Shown piece by piece: positions 1 to 7,355 of a stretch of 13,342 bases of DNA (positions within the stretch are counted from its first letter, which is position 1; each line of letters opens with the position of its first letter). Position numbers and translations under genes: made by a program. The DNA lies in the NCBI GenBank assembly GCA_030607835.1, contig JAUWJE010000020.1, forward strand, positions 1 to 13,342, given 5' to 3'. The notes under the pieces were generated by a model. That model had not been told where the DNA came from and did no database searches. It saw only the letters and a list, made by a program, of their open reading frames with translations. Origin of the DNA: Candidatus Fermentibacterota bacterium (lineage in GTDB: Bacteria > Fermentibacterota > Fermentibacteria > Fermentibacterales > JCC-6).

Positions 1-2
1 GA

Positions 3-1211
3 GAGTTGAAGGTCGGAGTTGATACACTCTCCATGACTGCGACTCCAATCCCGAGAACGCTTCATATGGCCTTGTCCGGCTTTCGACAAATATCCATCAT
101 TGCCACACCTCCCAGAGACAGATATCCGATTCACACGGAGCTTGTGGGATTCAACGCAAGAATAATCGCAAAAGCCGTACTTCGTGAACTTGAGAGAGAC
201 GGTCAGGTGTTCTTTGTCCATAACAGGATTCAATCGATTGAGAGAATCAGAGAAAAACTTGAATCCATTCTCCCTGAAGTGAGGATTATTATCGGGCATG
301 GACAGATGAATCCGCGGGAACTTGAGGATGTTATGCATTCTTTCACGGAAGGCAGATACGACATCCTGCTCTGCACATCGATTATTGAATCAGGGCTTGA
401 TCTTCCGCGAGTGAATACGATTTTTATTGATAACGCGCAGATGTTCGGCCTGGCTGAGCTGTACCAGCTGCGTGGAAGAGTTGGAAGGAGCCATCACCAG
501 GCATACTGCTACCTGATTGTGCCGGAGAATCAAAGATTGAAACCCGAGGCCAGGAATCGTCTTGATGCTATTCGGCGTTATACAGAGCTGGGATCTGGAT
601 GGAATATCGCTATGCGTGATCTTGACATTCGCGGAGCCGGAGAGCTTCTTGGAGCGGCTCAGCATGGTCAGATGATTTCGATTGGATACGCACTGTTCGA
701 GAGCCTGATAAAACAGGAGGTAAAACGGCTGAAAGGTCTGGATCTCGATTCAGATATTACGGTAAGAGTGGAAATACCTGATGATTCGTTTATTCCCTCA
801 GAATACATACCCAGCGTATCGGAGAGGGTGAAAATATATAGAAGCGTCTGGAGAGTAGAATCTGAAGATAAGATAGATGAGTGGATCGAGTATCTCACAG
901 ACAGATTCGGAAAACCGGAACAGCCTGTGCTTAATTGCGCTGAAAGGGCACGTCTGCATTACCTTTCCGAAAGAGCTGGAGTGGAAGAAGTTGTTATCAG
1001 CGGTTCAAAAGCTCGCATTGTTTTCTCTCCCGGGACAGAGGTTTCAAGGTCCGCTCCTGACGGTTTTCGTTTATCAATGAAAGTGGAGAAAACAGGACGT
1101 ATCAATGTATCCATTGATCTAAAGGGATTTTCCAGCAAAGAACAGATAAACAAAACTGCTCACTTTCTAAGACTGTCTCAGAAAGAGAAGATTTCAGTCA
1201 GTGTTGAATAA
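3..1211 (+). CDS. mfd: Transcription-repair coupling factor Mfd, C-terminal part (5' truncated by window edge)
   Basis: Mfd is a RecG-like DNA translocase. It pushes stalled RNA polymerase off damaged DNA and recruits the UvrA/B excision machinery. The frame is open to the left edge, so only about the last 400 residues of a protein normally near 1100-1150 aa are present. Visible parts are helicase motif III (TATPIPRT, about residue 12 of the fragment), motif V/VI region (TSIIESGLDLP, then QLRGRVGRS), the translocation (TRG) region through RDLDIRGAGELLG, and a C-terminal D7-type domain beginning near IPDDSFIPSEYI. RecG shares the helicase core, but the D7-like tail and the IRGAGELLG block fit Mfd. 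The stop is TAA at 1209-1211. An mfd gene followed by PPIase/SurA genes is a common bacterial arrangement. Confidence 0.95.
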   Translation, partial: ELKVGVDTLSMTATPIPRTLHMALSGFRQISIIATPPRDRYPIHTELVGFNARIIAKAVLRELERDGQVFFVHNRIQSIERIREKLESILPEVRIIIGHGQMNPRELEDVMHSFTEGRYDILLCTSIIESGLDLPRVNTIFIDNAQMFGLAELYQLRGRVGRSHHQAYCYLIVPENQRLKPEARNRLDAIRRYTELGSGWNIAMRDLDIRGAGELLGAAQHGQMISIGYALFESLIKQEVKRLKGLDLDSDITVRVEIPDDSFIPSEYIPSVSERVKIYRSVWRVESEDKIDEWIEYLTDRFGKPEQPVLNCAERARLHYLSERAGVEEVVISGSKARIVFSPGTEVSRSAPDGFRLSMKVEKTGRINVSIDLKGFSSKEQINKTAHFLRLSQKEKISVSVE

Positions 1212-1399
1212 TGAATCATATCCCTTATATTCGCTTGTTCATCATGGCATGCGGTTCGATAAGCGGATATTCAGGCATAAGTGAAATCCTGGAATGGTTC
1301 GGATTGAACAGCTTATTGAACTGATACTTCTGGAACTGAAGTACTGTTGAAGAATAGAGAATGGCAGTACAAAATGAGAATATGAATTGTATGATTTAC

Positions 1400-1420
1400 A
1401 TTTACCTGCAACGGGTAAAT
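1400..1420. repeat. Perfect 7-bp inverted repeat upstream of the first PPIase gene
   Basis: ATTTACC (1400-1406) and GGTAAAT (1414-1420) are perfect inverted copies around a 7-nt loop. They lie in the 254-bp gap between mfd and the PPIase gene. No T-run follows, so this is not a convincing terminator; an operator or 5'-UTR hairpin is possible. The rest of the gap holds no feature I can support. Confidence 0.35.
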
Positions 1421-1465
1421 CTCTAAAACATTGTTGATCTTTACAGTAAAGGAATGGAGTAGAAT

Positions 1466-2284
1466 ATGCGTTTTATCCTTATCATCACGATACTTCTGTT
1501 GCTTCCAGCGGTATCTCTCGCTGAAGTTCTTGCAACAGTAAATGGCACATCTCTTACATGGGATGATATCGTGCAGATGATCGGCGGCGAGCAGAACGCG
1601 CAGTTCCTGGGAATAACATCATTAGTTTCTGCTGATGAAGTTCTGCAATCCTGGGTAAGGGAAGAAATAATGGTGATGGCGGCTGAAAGCAACAATTTTG
1701 AATCCATACCGGAGGTTGCTTATGCCATCGAACAGGCCAGAAGGCAGATACTTCTTGAAGTCTATATGAGTGATATTGTAGCCGATCTGCAGCCATCACA
1801 ACTTGAAATAGAGAACTATGTAGATGAATGGTCTGATACTTACATGAAAAGTATCCATGCCAGGCATATCATCGTGCAGGATGAAAATCTCGCAAATTCC
1901 CTTCTTGCCAGGCTCAGGGCAGGTTCTGATTTCGCGACAATCGCGGTGGAGTATTCCGTTGGACCACGCGGGACTGATGGTGGAGATCTCGGCTGGATAA
2001 CCAGAGCACAATCCGGATATATGTCCTTTGACGAAGCCGCATTCAGGCTTCCAGAGGGTGGCATCAGCGACATTGTTGAAACCGGAGTTGGCTATCACAT
2101 TATCAAAGTTGTGGAAACACAGCCCCTTTCACCAGAACCCACAGTCAGTGAAATACCTAAGGTTGTGGCAATGGCGCTTACGCAGAAGTTGCAGGAAGAT
2201 GCTGTCCTGGAGCAGGTTGAGAGTCTTGAAACTCAGTATACCGTAGTAACGTATCCGGAAAGGCTGCTTCAGCATCTCGAATAA
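1466..2284 (+). CDS. Exported parvulin-type peptidyl-prolyl isomerase (PpiC/PrsA-like)
   Basis: Probably a periplasmic folding factor that isomerises Xaa-Pro bonds in exported proteins. A hydrophobic signal peptide (residues 1-19, ending VSLA before EV) is followed by a SurA/PpiC-type N-domain (VLATVNGTSLTWDD, about 21-34). A rotamase domain spans about residues 131-218. It keeps the parvulin landmarks: H134 in ARHIIV, GGDLGW (172-177), FDEAAFRLPEGGIS and H211 in GYHIIKV. The 272-aa length fits single-domain PpiC/PrsA-like proteins. A GGAG lies a few bases before ATG 1466. The stop at 2284 overlaps the open frame of the next parvulin-like gene, suggesting coupled expression. Of the three paralogs here it has the most canonical active site. 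Confidence 0.9.
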   Translation: MRFILIITILLLLPAVSLAEVLATVNGTSLTWDDIVQMIGGEQNAQFLGITSLVSADEVLQSWVREEIMVMAAESNNFESIPEVAYAIEQARRQILLEVYMSDIVADLQPSQLEIENYVDEWSDTYMKSIHARHIIVQDENLANSLLARLRAGSDFATIAVEYSVGPRGTDGGDLGWITRAQSGYMSFDEAAFRLPEGGISDIVETGVGYHIIKVVETQPLSPEPTVSEIPKVVAMALTQKLQEDAVLEQVESLETQYTVVTYPERLLQHLE

Positions 2285-2327
2285 CAGAAAATATCTCATC
2301 TGGTTTGTCTGGGGGCTGATCCCGATC

Positions 2328-3140
2328 GTGGTTGGAACTACGGTCGCGCTGGTGCTTGTTTCCGGAAGAAGGACCTCTTCATTCTCAGGTATCGAGCCAA
2401 CAATGATATCCGTTCTGGAAGATAGAGATGTAGTCGCAAGAGTAGACAGCTCTGTTCTTCTGCTGGAGGATATTAACCTGATAGGGATTGATAATTCTTC
2501 AGTAAAAGAATGGGTGGAGGATGAACTGCTGGCAGAACTTGCCGTGGAATATGGGCTTGAGAATGTCAGACTGAGCAGGTTGATCCAGAATAGAGCCCGA
2601 CAGCTGTATCTGAAAGATGAATTGCTCTCTACTATCTATTCAGAGATTCCATTTCCAGACAGCGTTGAAGTGTTTGAATATATGAGAACTGACAGCCTGC
2701 TGTGCCTGGTTGAAAGACAATACTACCAGATACTGGTCGCTGACAGGCAGCTTGCTGACTCAATTCACAACAGGCTCTCCCGGGGAGAGAATTTTCAGAT
2801 AACCGCAGAGAGACTTTCAATCGGGCAGAAAGCCGGTATTGGTGGAGATCTTGGATTTCTGACTGCCGGAGAACTTACAGCTTACGGTCTTCCGCGCGAG
2901 CAGGTTATAATTGATGGGCTCAGCGATATTCTTGAGTCTCAATATGGATGGCATATCTTTCTTGTTGATGATGTGAGACCACTTACGGACACATCAAGAG
3001 TAATATGGACCCTTGCTGACTATCTATACAACCAAAAGCTCAGAACGGCTCGTGACAGTCTCCTGATTGAAGCGATGGAGAACAGAGAAGTGTATATTGA
3101 TTCGACACTGACCACCCCGCGAATCCAGGGAAGTGACTAA
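2328..3140 (+). CDS. Membrane-anchored parvulin-like protein, degenerate PPIase; start uncertain
   Basis: Second PpiC/SurA-like protein in the cluster. The C-terminal half (about residues 131-218, counting from GTG 2328) is a rotamase-like domain with GGDLGFL and GWHIFLVDD, retaining the second parvulin histidine (H209). The first histidine is replaced: YYQILV stands where RHIIV is expected, so catalysis may be lost and the role may be chaperone-like. GTG 2328 is the only canonical start in the open frame, but the frame is open from 2250. The upstream codons (about 2289-2330) encode most of a strong membrane anchor, KYLIWFVWGLIPIVV. A non-standard start such as ATC 2274 (with GGAAAGG at 2257-2263) would give one complete anchor. 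From GTG 2328 only half of the helix is made. Confidence 0.8.
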   Translation: MVGTTVALVLVSGRRTSSFSGIEPTMISVLEDRDVVARVDSSVLLLEDINLIGIDNSSVKEWVEDELLAELAVEYGLENVRLSRLIQNRARQLYLKDELLSTIYSEIPFPDSVEVFEYMRTDSLLCLVERQYYQILVADRQLADSIHNRLSRGENFQITAERLSIGQKAGIGGDLGFLTAGELTAYGLPREQVIIDGLSDILESQYGWHIFLVDDVRPLTDTSRVIWTLADYLYNQKLRTARDSLLIEAMENREVYIDSTLTTPRIQGSD

Positions 3141-3170
3141 TACGGGAGATTCAGTTGGAAGAGAGGTAGA

Positions 3171-4430
3171 ATGACGGCACTCATACTTGCGGCTCTAATT
3201 GCCGGTATGGTTCCGGTGGAGAAGGTTGTTGCCGTTGTAGGTGACAGACCAATACTGCATTCCGAGGTTGAGGAATTACTTTCTGAGTCAGGCGTTTCGT
3301 TGACGCACAATTACCTTGAGGACTTTCAAACCCTCGAATATCTTGATGCTCTTGAGCAGTTGGTCGAAGAGCAGCTGCTGGTTCATGCTGCGATTGATGC
3401 GGGTTATTATCCGACAGATGCGGAGATCCAAACTCGTGTAGATGAGGAAATGGCAAATCAGCCCGATCAGTTTCCGTCTGGATCAGATATGGCCATGGAG
3501 TATCGGGAATATTTTTCAATAATCCTTGGTAACCGTATGGCTGCTCAGACTTTTCTGGGCTCCAGGGTTCAGATAGCGCTTCGTGATATGCCGATTAATC
3601 CTGAAGTATTTCTGACTTCCAATGTTGAACTGATTGAAGATATAGTAATGCCTAAGCATGCCGGTTGGATATATATGCCCGTGCTTCCTTCAGGACCTGA
3701 TCTTGATCAGGCAGTTGATGAGATCATGCAACTCAGAGAGCAGATACTCGATGGTGATTCTTTTGAACAACTTGCGATACAGTGGTCAGATGACGGTTCT
3801 GCTATTAATGGGGGAGCTCTGGGCGTATTCGGACCCGGAGAGATGACCCCGACTTTCGAAGATGCCGCGTTCTCCCTTGAAATCGATGAGATCAGTTTCC
3901 CGGTTATTACTCCTTTCGGTGTTCATATTATCCGTCTTGACAGCATTCATGATGATGGAACTATTGAAGCAAGCCATATTCTGAGGATTGTTTCCGTTGA
4001 TCAGATGGACATTGATAATACTATGGTTACCGCAAGTGCTCTTCTTGACAGTATACGCTCATCCGACGGAGTAACTTTCGAGCAGGCAGCAAGGTTGTAC
4101 AGCTTTGACAAAACCAGCTCTGAGGCTGGTGGAGATCTTGGAACAGTGCCTCTGAAGCTCTGGCTTCCCGCACTGGCTGAAGCTGCTGCTTTGATTGAGG
4201 AGGGATCAGTATCTGAACCGATATTCCTGCCTGATGCGGAAGCTGTGGTATTACTTAAGATCTATGACGATTCCGGAGAAATTGACTGGAGTACATATAC
4301 CGATGCGGAACTGACCGGAATTGTGCAACAGGTAATATATCAAGATACATACTCTACAATTATCGATTCTCTTGGAAAAGAAATCCCGGTTATCTACTAC
4401 ATGGAAACGGATGGCGACAGTGCGAACTGA
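3171..4430 (+). CDS. surA: SurA-like periplasmic chaperone with two parvulin domains
   Basis: SurA escorts unfolded outer-membrane proteins through the periplasm. A short signal peptide (about residues 1-15) leads into the SurA N-domain core (VEKVVAVVGDRPILHSEVEEL). Helices follow, then two PPIase domains at about 160-260 and 265-368. Domain 1 keeps GGALGVFGPGEM and FGVHIIRLD but has lost its leading His motif (PKHAGWIYM). Domain 2 keeps ASHILRIV and GGDLG but lacks the closing GYHI block (AVVLLKIYDD instead). Both active sites therefore look partial. At 419 aa it matches SurA-family size. GAGAGG (3161-3166) precedes ATG 3171. The 3' end overlaps the S4-domain gene by 20 nt. The symbol is by family resemblance and could be contested. 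Confidence 0.85.
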   Translation: MTALILAALIAGMVPVEKVVAVVGDRPILHSEVEELLSESGVSLTHNYLEDFQTLEYLDALEQLVEEQLLVHAAIDAGYYPTDAEIQTRVDEEMANQPDQFPSGSDMAMEYREYFSIILGNRMAAQTFLGSRVQIALRDMPINPEVFLTSNVELIEDIVMPKHAGWIYMPVLPSGPDLDQAVDEIMQLREQILDGDSFEQLAIQWSDDGSAINGGALGVFGPGEMTPTFEDAAFSLEIDEISFPVITPFGVHIIRLDSIHDDGTIEASHILRIVSVDQMDIDNTMVTASALLDSIRSSDGVTFEQAARLYSFDKTSSEAGGDLGTVPLKLWLPALAEAAALIEEGSVSEPIFLPDAEAVVLLKIYDDSGEIDWSTYTDAELTGIVQQVIYQDTYSTIIDSLGKEIPVIYYMETDGDSAN

Positions 4431-4680
4431 TGTTTATCTCAAGCTCACCGGTATCTTCAAGACGCGAACAGTTGCTGGTAAAGCCTGCAAAGCCGGTTGC
4501 GTATTGATTGGCGGCAGTAAGGTAAAATCGTCACAGGAGATATGCACTGGAGATATACTTGAAGTTGTAAAACCTGATGGTTCCACTCTTTCAATTGAAA
4601 TTCTGGATATTCCATCAAGCAAGCAGGTTTCCAGAAAGGAAAGATCCAGCTTCTTTAGAACAGTCGGACCGGAACAGTAA
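4411..4680 (+). CDS. Small S4-domain RNA-binding protein (RqcP/Hsp15 family)
   Basis: An 89-aa protein made almost entirely of one S4 RNA-binding domain (about residues 4-51: RTDVYLKLTGIFKTRTVA, then GCVLIGGSKVKSSQEICTGD). A short basic tail with KQVSRKERSS follows. Size and layout resemble RqcP (YabO) and Hsp15 (HslR), which bind the large ribosomal subunit carrying a stalled peptidyl-tRNA. I chose ATG 4411 because the S4 motif begins at once after it and GGAAACGG lies just upstream; a TTG at 4372 would add 13 unrelated residues. It overlaps surA by 20 nt and its TAA shares one base with the ftsE start, so translation is probably coupled. No regulator is visible. Confidence 0.8.
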   Translation: MATVRTDVYLKLTGIFKTRTVAGKACKAGCVLIGGSKVKSSQEICTGDILEVVKPDGSTLSIEILDIPSSKQVSRKERSSFFRTVGPEQ

Positions 4681-5363
4681 TGCTGATATCCTTTCGGAAT
4701 GTAAGCAGATTCTACAGTGACTGGCCAGCCCTTGAAAACATTGAATTGACTGTAGCACTCGGTGAATTCCTGGTTCTATCCGGACCAAGCGGCGCGGGGA
4801 AAACCACACTCTTTCGGCTTATATGGATGGGTGATCTCCCTACTTCTGGTGTGGTTGAAGTCAGCGGATACAGATCTGACAGAATTCGTACAGGTGATCT
4901 TCCTTCTCTCAGACGCAAGCTTGGTATTGTATTTCAGGATTTCCGACTTCTTTCAGATAGAACGGTATTCGACAATGTCGCATTACCCCTTCAGGTTGCC
5001 GGAGCTTCACCCAGGGCTGTCAGAAAGCGCGTTTTCTCGCTTCTTGCGGAGATGGAGCTCAATCATCGGCGTCTATCTTATCCACACGAGTTGTCCGGTG
5101 GGGAGCAGCAAAGAGTCGCTATAGCCAGAGCGATGGTTGCTCACCCGGTAATTCTTCTGGCCGATGAACCCACGGGTAATCTGGATCCTGATGTTTCAAA
5201 GCGTGTAATCGAACTGCTGCTGGAGATTAACAGGGCAGGAACCACGGTTATTCTGGCGACGCACGATCCGAAACAGATTCCAGCCGGTACTGCCAGATAT
5301 CTCTATCTCGACAGAGGAAATCTGGTGAATCCAACGTCCTGGCATGGGTACGGTCCCTTATGA
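4680..5363 (+). CDS. ftsE: FtsE, ABC-type ATPase of the FtsEX division complex
   Basis: FtsE is the cytoplasmic ATPase that, with FtsX, transmits division-ring signals to periplasmic cell-wall hydrolase activators. All ABC landmarks are present: Walker A GPSGAGKT (35-42), Q-loop Q86 in VFQDFRLL, signature LSGGEQQR (138-145), Walker B with catalytic E163 in LLADEPTGNLD, and H-loop H195 in ATHD. The protein is 227 aa, the usual FtsE size. MacB/LolD-type ATPases look similar, but the FtsX gene immediately downstream decides the call. ATG 4680 overlaps the previous stop by one base, and its own TGA overlaps the ftsX start (ATGA). Confidence 0.95.
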   Translation: MLISFRNVSRFYSDWPALENIELTVALGEFLVLSGPSGAGKTTLFRLIWMGDLPTSGVVEVSGYRSDRIRTGDLPSLRRKLGIVFQDFRLLSDRTVFDNVALPLQVAGASPRAVRKRVFSLLAEMELNHRRLSYPHELSGGEQQRVAIARAMVAHPVILLADEPTGNLDPDVSKRVIELLLEINRAGTTVILATHDPKQIPAGTARYLYLDRGNLVNPTSWHGYGPL

Positions 5364-6235
5364 TACATCTTCTTAAATCCTCACTTTTTGAAGGTATGCT
5401 CAATATCAGAGAGAAACTGGGCTCATTTCTCGTTACACTCCTGATGGTCAGCCTTTCATTCATGGTTTTTGATATTTTTCTTGTGGTTTCCTGGAATGTT
5501 GGAGCCGTTTTGAGTGATGAACAGGAAAATGTCGGAATAGAACTATTTCTGAGGGAAGATGTCAGCGAAGTGGAAGCGGTGAATCTGGCGGATCTAATCT
5601 CAGCGATGGAGGGCGTGAGATCCGTTTATTACGTGTCCCCCCTTGAGGCTGAGGCTGTATTCAGGGCGGATCTTCCTGAACAGGCGGATCTCCTGATGCT
5701 CCTCGGACCTCAATTTCACCTGCCCTCATCAATTCAGATTTCATTGCATCCTGATTACAGAACCTCTGAAAAGGTGGGTGGGCTTGCCCGTACTGTTTCA
5801 GGGATGGATGGAGTTGAGGATGTAGTTTATGGTCACGAATATCTTCCCGGTTTGACCAGTGCCGTAGATATGCTGGGAAAACTGGTAGTACTTGCAGGGC
5901 TGGTTCTTGCGATTAGCCTGTCGCTGGTGGTAGCTAATACTGTAAGACTGGCGGTAGCAAAAAGGGCGCTTACAGTTAAAATAATGAGTATAGTAGGGGC
6001 ACCGGGTTGGTTTGTAAGGATGCCTTTCCTGGGGGAGGGGCTCGTAACCGGTATTGCCGGTTCAGCTGGAAGTCTTCTTCTTACCGGAATTATTTCCGGT
6101 ATCTTATCATCCAGCATACCACATAACTTTTTACCAGGGAAATGGATCTTACTGGTTCTTCTTCTCGGTGCATCCGCTGGTGCAGCGGGAAGCTGGATGG
6201 GTATGAGATCCGGTATTCCTAAACCACGTTCCTGA
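5360..6235 (+). CDS. ftsX: FtsX, membrane subunit of the FtsEX division complex
   Basis: Inner-membrane partner of FtsE. Four hydrophobic segments are visible: about 20-46, 174-197, 222-248 and 262-283. The large periplasmic loop (about 50-170) lies between the first and second. It contains the typical FtsX ECD pattern: VGIELFLREDVSE, then SVYYVSPLEA and LPSSIQISL. The C-terminal FtsX permease domain includes VANTVRLAVAKRALTVKIM and a conserved VGAP motif. At 291 aa it has normal length. The 4-nt ATGA overlap with ftsE implies translational coupling. The stop is TGA at 6233-6235, one of five TGA stops that argue against TGA being generally reassigned in this genome. Confidence 0.93.
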   Translation: MIHLLKSSLFEGMLNIREKLGSFLVTLLMVSLSFMVFDIFLVVSWNVGAVLSDEQENVGIELFLREDVSEVEAVNLADLISAMEGVRSVYYVSPLEAEAVFRADLPEQADLLMLLGPQFHLPSSIQISLHPDYRTSEKVGGLARTVSGMDGVEDVVYGHEYLPGLTSAVDMLGKLVVLAGLVLAISLSLVVANTVRLAVAKRALTVKIMSIVGAPGWFVRMPFLGEGLVTGIAGSAGSLLLTGIISGILSSSIPHNFLPGKWILLVLLLGASAGAAGSWMGMRSGIPKPRS

Positions 6236-6247
6236 CAGGGGGAAATA

Positions 6248-6685
6248 ATGAAAAAACTGTTGATAGTTCTTGTAATTCTTTCAGGTCTTACTTTTGCTCA
6301 GAGTGAATCAAGGCTGGAACCTGCGCCAGCAGGACAGGAAATTGCAACCACCGAAACGGCAACCACATCAGAAGAGGCTGCTTCACCCGCGACATGTCTT
6401 GGTGGCGGAGGTATCATGAGTTTCTTACCCATGATAGCGATTATCGGAATATTCTACTTCCTCATGATTCGTCCACAGCAGAAACAGTCGAAAATGCTTC
6501 GGCAGATGCGTGAAGCTCTCTCATTGAATGACAGAGTCGTTACCGCAGGCGGGATTCATGGGATAATAACAAATATCAAGGCAGATATCATCACGGTGAA
6601 AATTGCCGATGGTGTAAAGATTGATGTTGACAGGAGCTCTCTTCAGGTCGAAGGAGCTGAAGGCGGATCCTGCGCTGTAAAATAA
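6248..6685 (+). CDS. yajC: YajC-family Sec translocon accessory protein with N-terminal signal sequence
   Basis: YajC is a small membrane protein that associates with SecDF and the Sec translocon. The family core is clear: a transmembrane segment at about 56-74 (FLPMIAIIGIFYFLMI), immediately RPQQKQSKM, then LSLNDRVVTAGGIHGIIT and a beta-rich end. The 145-aa length exceeds the typical 85-115 aa. The extra part is an N-terminal signal-peptide-like segment (about 1-17, KKLLIVLVILSGLTFA) and a Thr/Ala/Glu-rich linker (about 20-50). GGGGG sits 8 bases before ATG 6248. Neither secD nor secF follows; def does. The core assignment is firm; processing of the extension is inference. Confidence 0.9.
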   Translation: MKKLLIVLVILSGLTFAQSESRLEPAPAGQEIATTETATTSEEAASPATCLGGGGIMSFLPMIAIIGIFYFLMIRPQQKQSKMLRQMREALSLNDRVVTAGGIHGIITNIKADIITVKIADGVKIDVDRSSLQVEGAEGGSCAVK

Positions 6686-6708
6686 TAACTTTGGTTCTAT
6701 TTGAAATA

Positions 6709-6773
6709 CAGTGACATGCGTGTCACGGGTATCCTGCGGATGCCGCATATGAAGCGTATGACGCGTGTCACTG
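6709..6773. repeat. 65-bp imperfect inverted repeat with nested hairpins between yajC and def
   Basis: The outer arms CAGTGACATGCGT (6709-6721) and ACGCGTGTCACTG (6761-6773) pair over 13 bp with one G-T wobble. Inside lies a perfect hairpin, TGCGG (6735-6739) and CCGCA (6743-6747), with a 3-nt loop. The left arm can instead fold locally (GTGACA 6711-6716 with TGTCAC 6721-6726). GCGTGTCAC occurs twice in direct orientation. No T-run follows, so an ordinary terminator is unlikely. It may be a structured leader of def, an operator, or a REP-like dispersed repeat. Confidence 0.5.
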
Positions 6774-6824
6774 ATATTCATCAATTGGATTGAAATGACC
6801 GTACTAAGAAAGTGCTTATAAATC

Positions 6825-7355
6825 ATGTCATTCAGATCATTGGAGTATTACGGGTCTGAGGCCCTCCGAAAACAATCAAGGGAGCTTGACTGCTCCTCTG
6901 AACAGGATTTCATAGATACTCTGATAATTGATATGAAAAGAATTCTTTATACTGAAAACGGTCTGGGATTAGCGGCGCCTCAATCAGGAGAGAACGTCCG
7001 GCTATTCATACTTAATCCGGAAGAGCTTGATCTGAGCGGACATGGTGTCTTTATCAATCCACGGATTCAGACGTCCGGTACTTCTATTAAGGATGAGGAA
7101 GGTTGTCTGAGTATTCCGGGGATATTTGAACTTGTGAAGCGGTCTTCTCATTCGAGCATCACCGCGTTGGATCAGACCGGCAGATCATTTTCACTTGAAC
7201 TTGATGATTACGTAGCACGTGCTGCCCAGCATGAATACGACCACCTTGAGGGTATACTCTTTATTGATAGACTCAGCCCCATAAGAAAACGACTCATCAG
7301 GAAGCGGCTTTCTGAGATAAAAGAGGAATACAGGAGCGGGAAAAGGATTCTCTGA
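6825..7355 (+). CDS. def: Peptide deformylase
   Basis: A metal-dependent hydrolase that removes the formyl group from the N-terminal methionine of new proteins. The three family motifs are complete: GLGLAAPQ (46-53), EGCLS (92-96, metal-binding C94) and QHEYDH (135-140, metal ligands H136 and H140, catalytic E137). The 176-aa length is normal. ATG 6825 is preceded by no clear Shine-Dalgarno sequence, so initiation may be weak or depend on leader structure; a structured repeat lies about 50 bases upstream. The TGA stop overlaps the fmt start (ATGA). Def and Fmt act at opposite ends of the same formylmethionine cycle and are commonly adjacent. Confidence 0.95.
   Translation: MSFRSLEYYGSEALRKQSRELDCSSEQDFIDTLIIDMKRILYTENGLGLAAPQSGENVRLFILNPEELDLSGHGVFINPRIQTSGTSIKDEEGCLSIPGIFELVKRSSHSSITALDQTGRSFSLELDDYVARAAQHEYDHLEGILFIDRLSPIRKRLIRKRLSEIKEEYRSGKRIL

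Noticed and set aside
1211..1324. 37-codon ORF starting in the mfd stop codon (TAATG)
   Set aside because: The overlap looks like coupling, but the peptide (MNHIPYIRLF start) resembles nothing I know, and short ORFs of this size are expected by chance.
6790..6821. TTGAAA and TTATAA as a def promoter
   Set aside because: The spacing is 20 nt and the -10 box would end 3 nt before the start codon, leaving essentially no leader.
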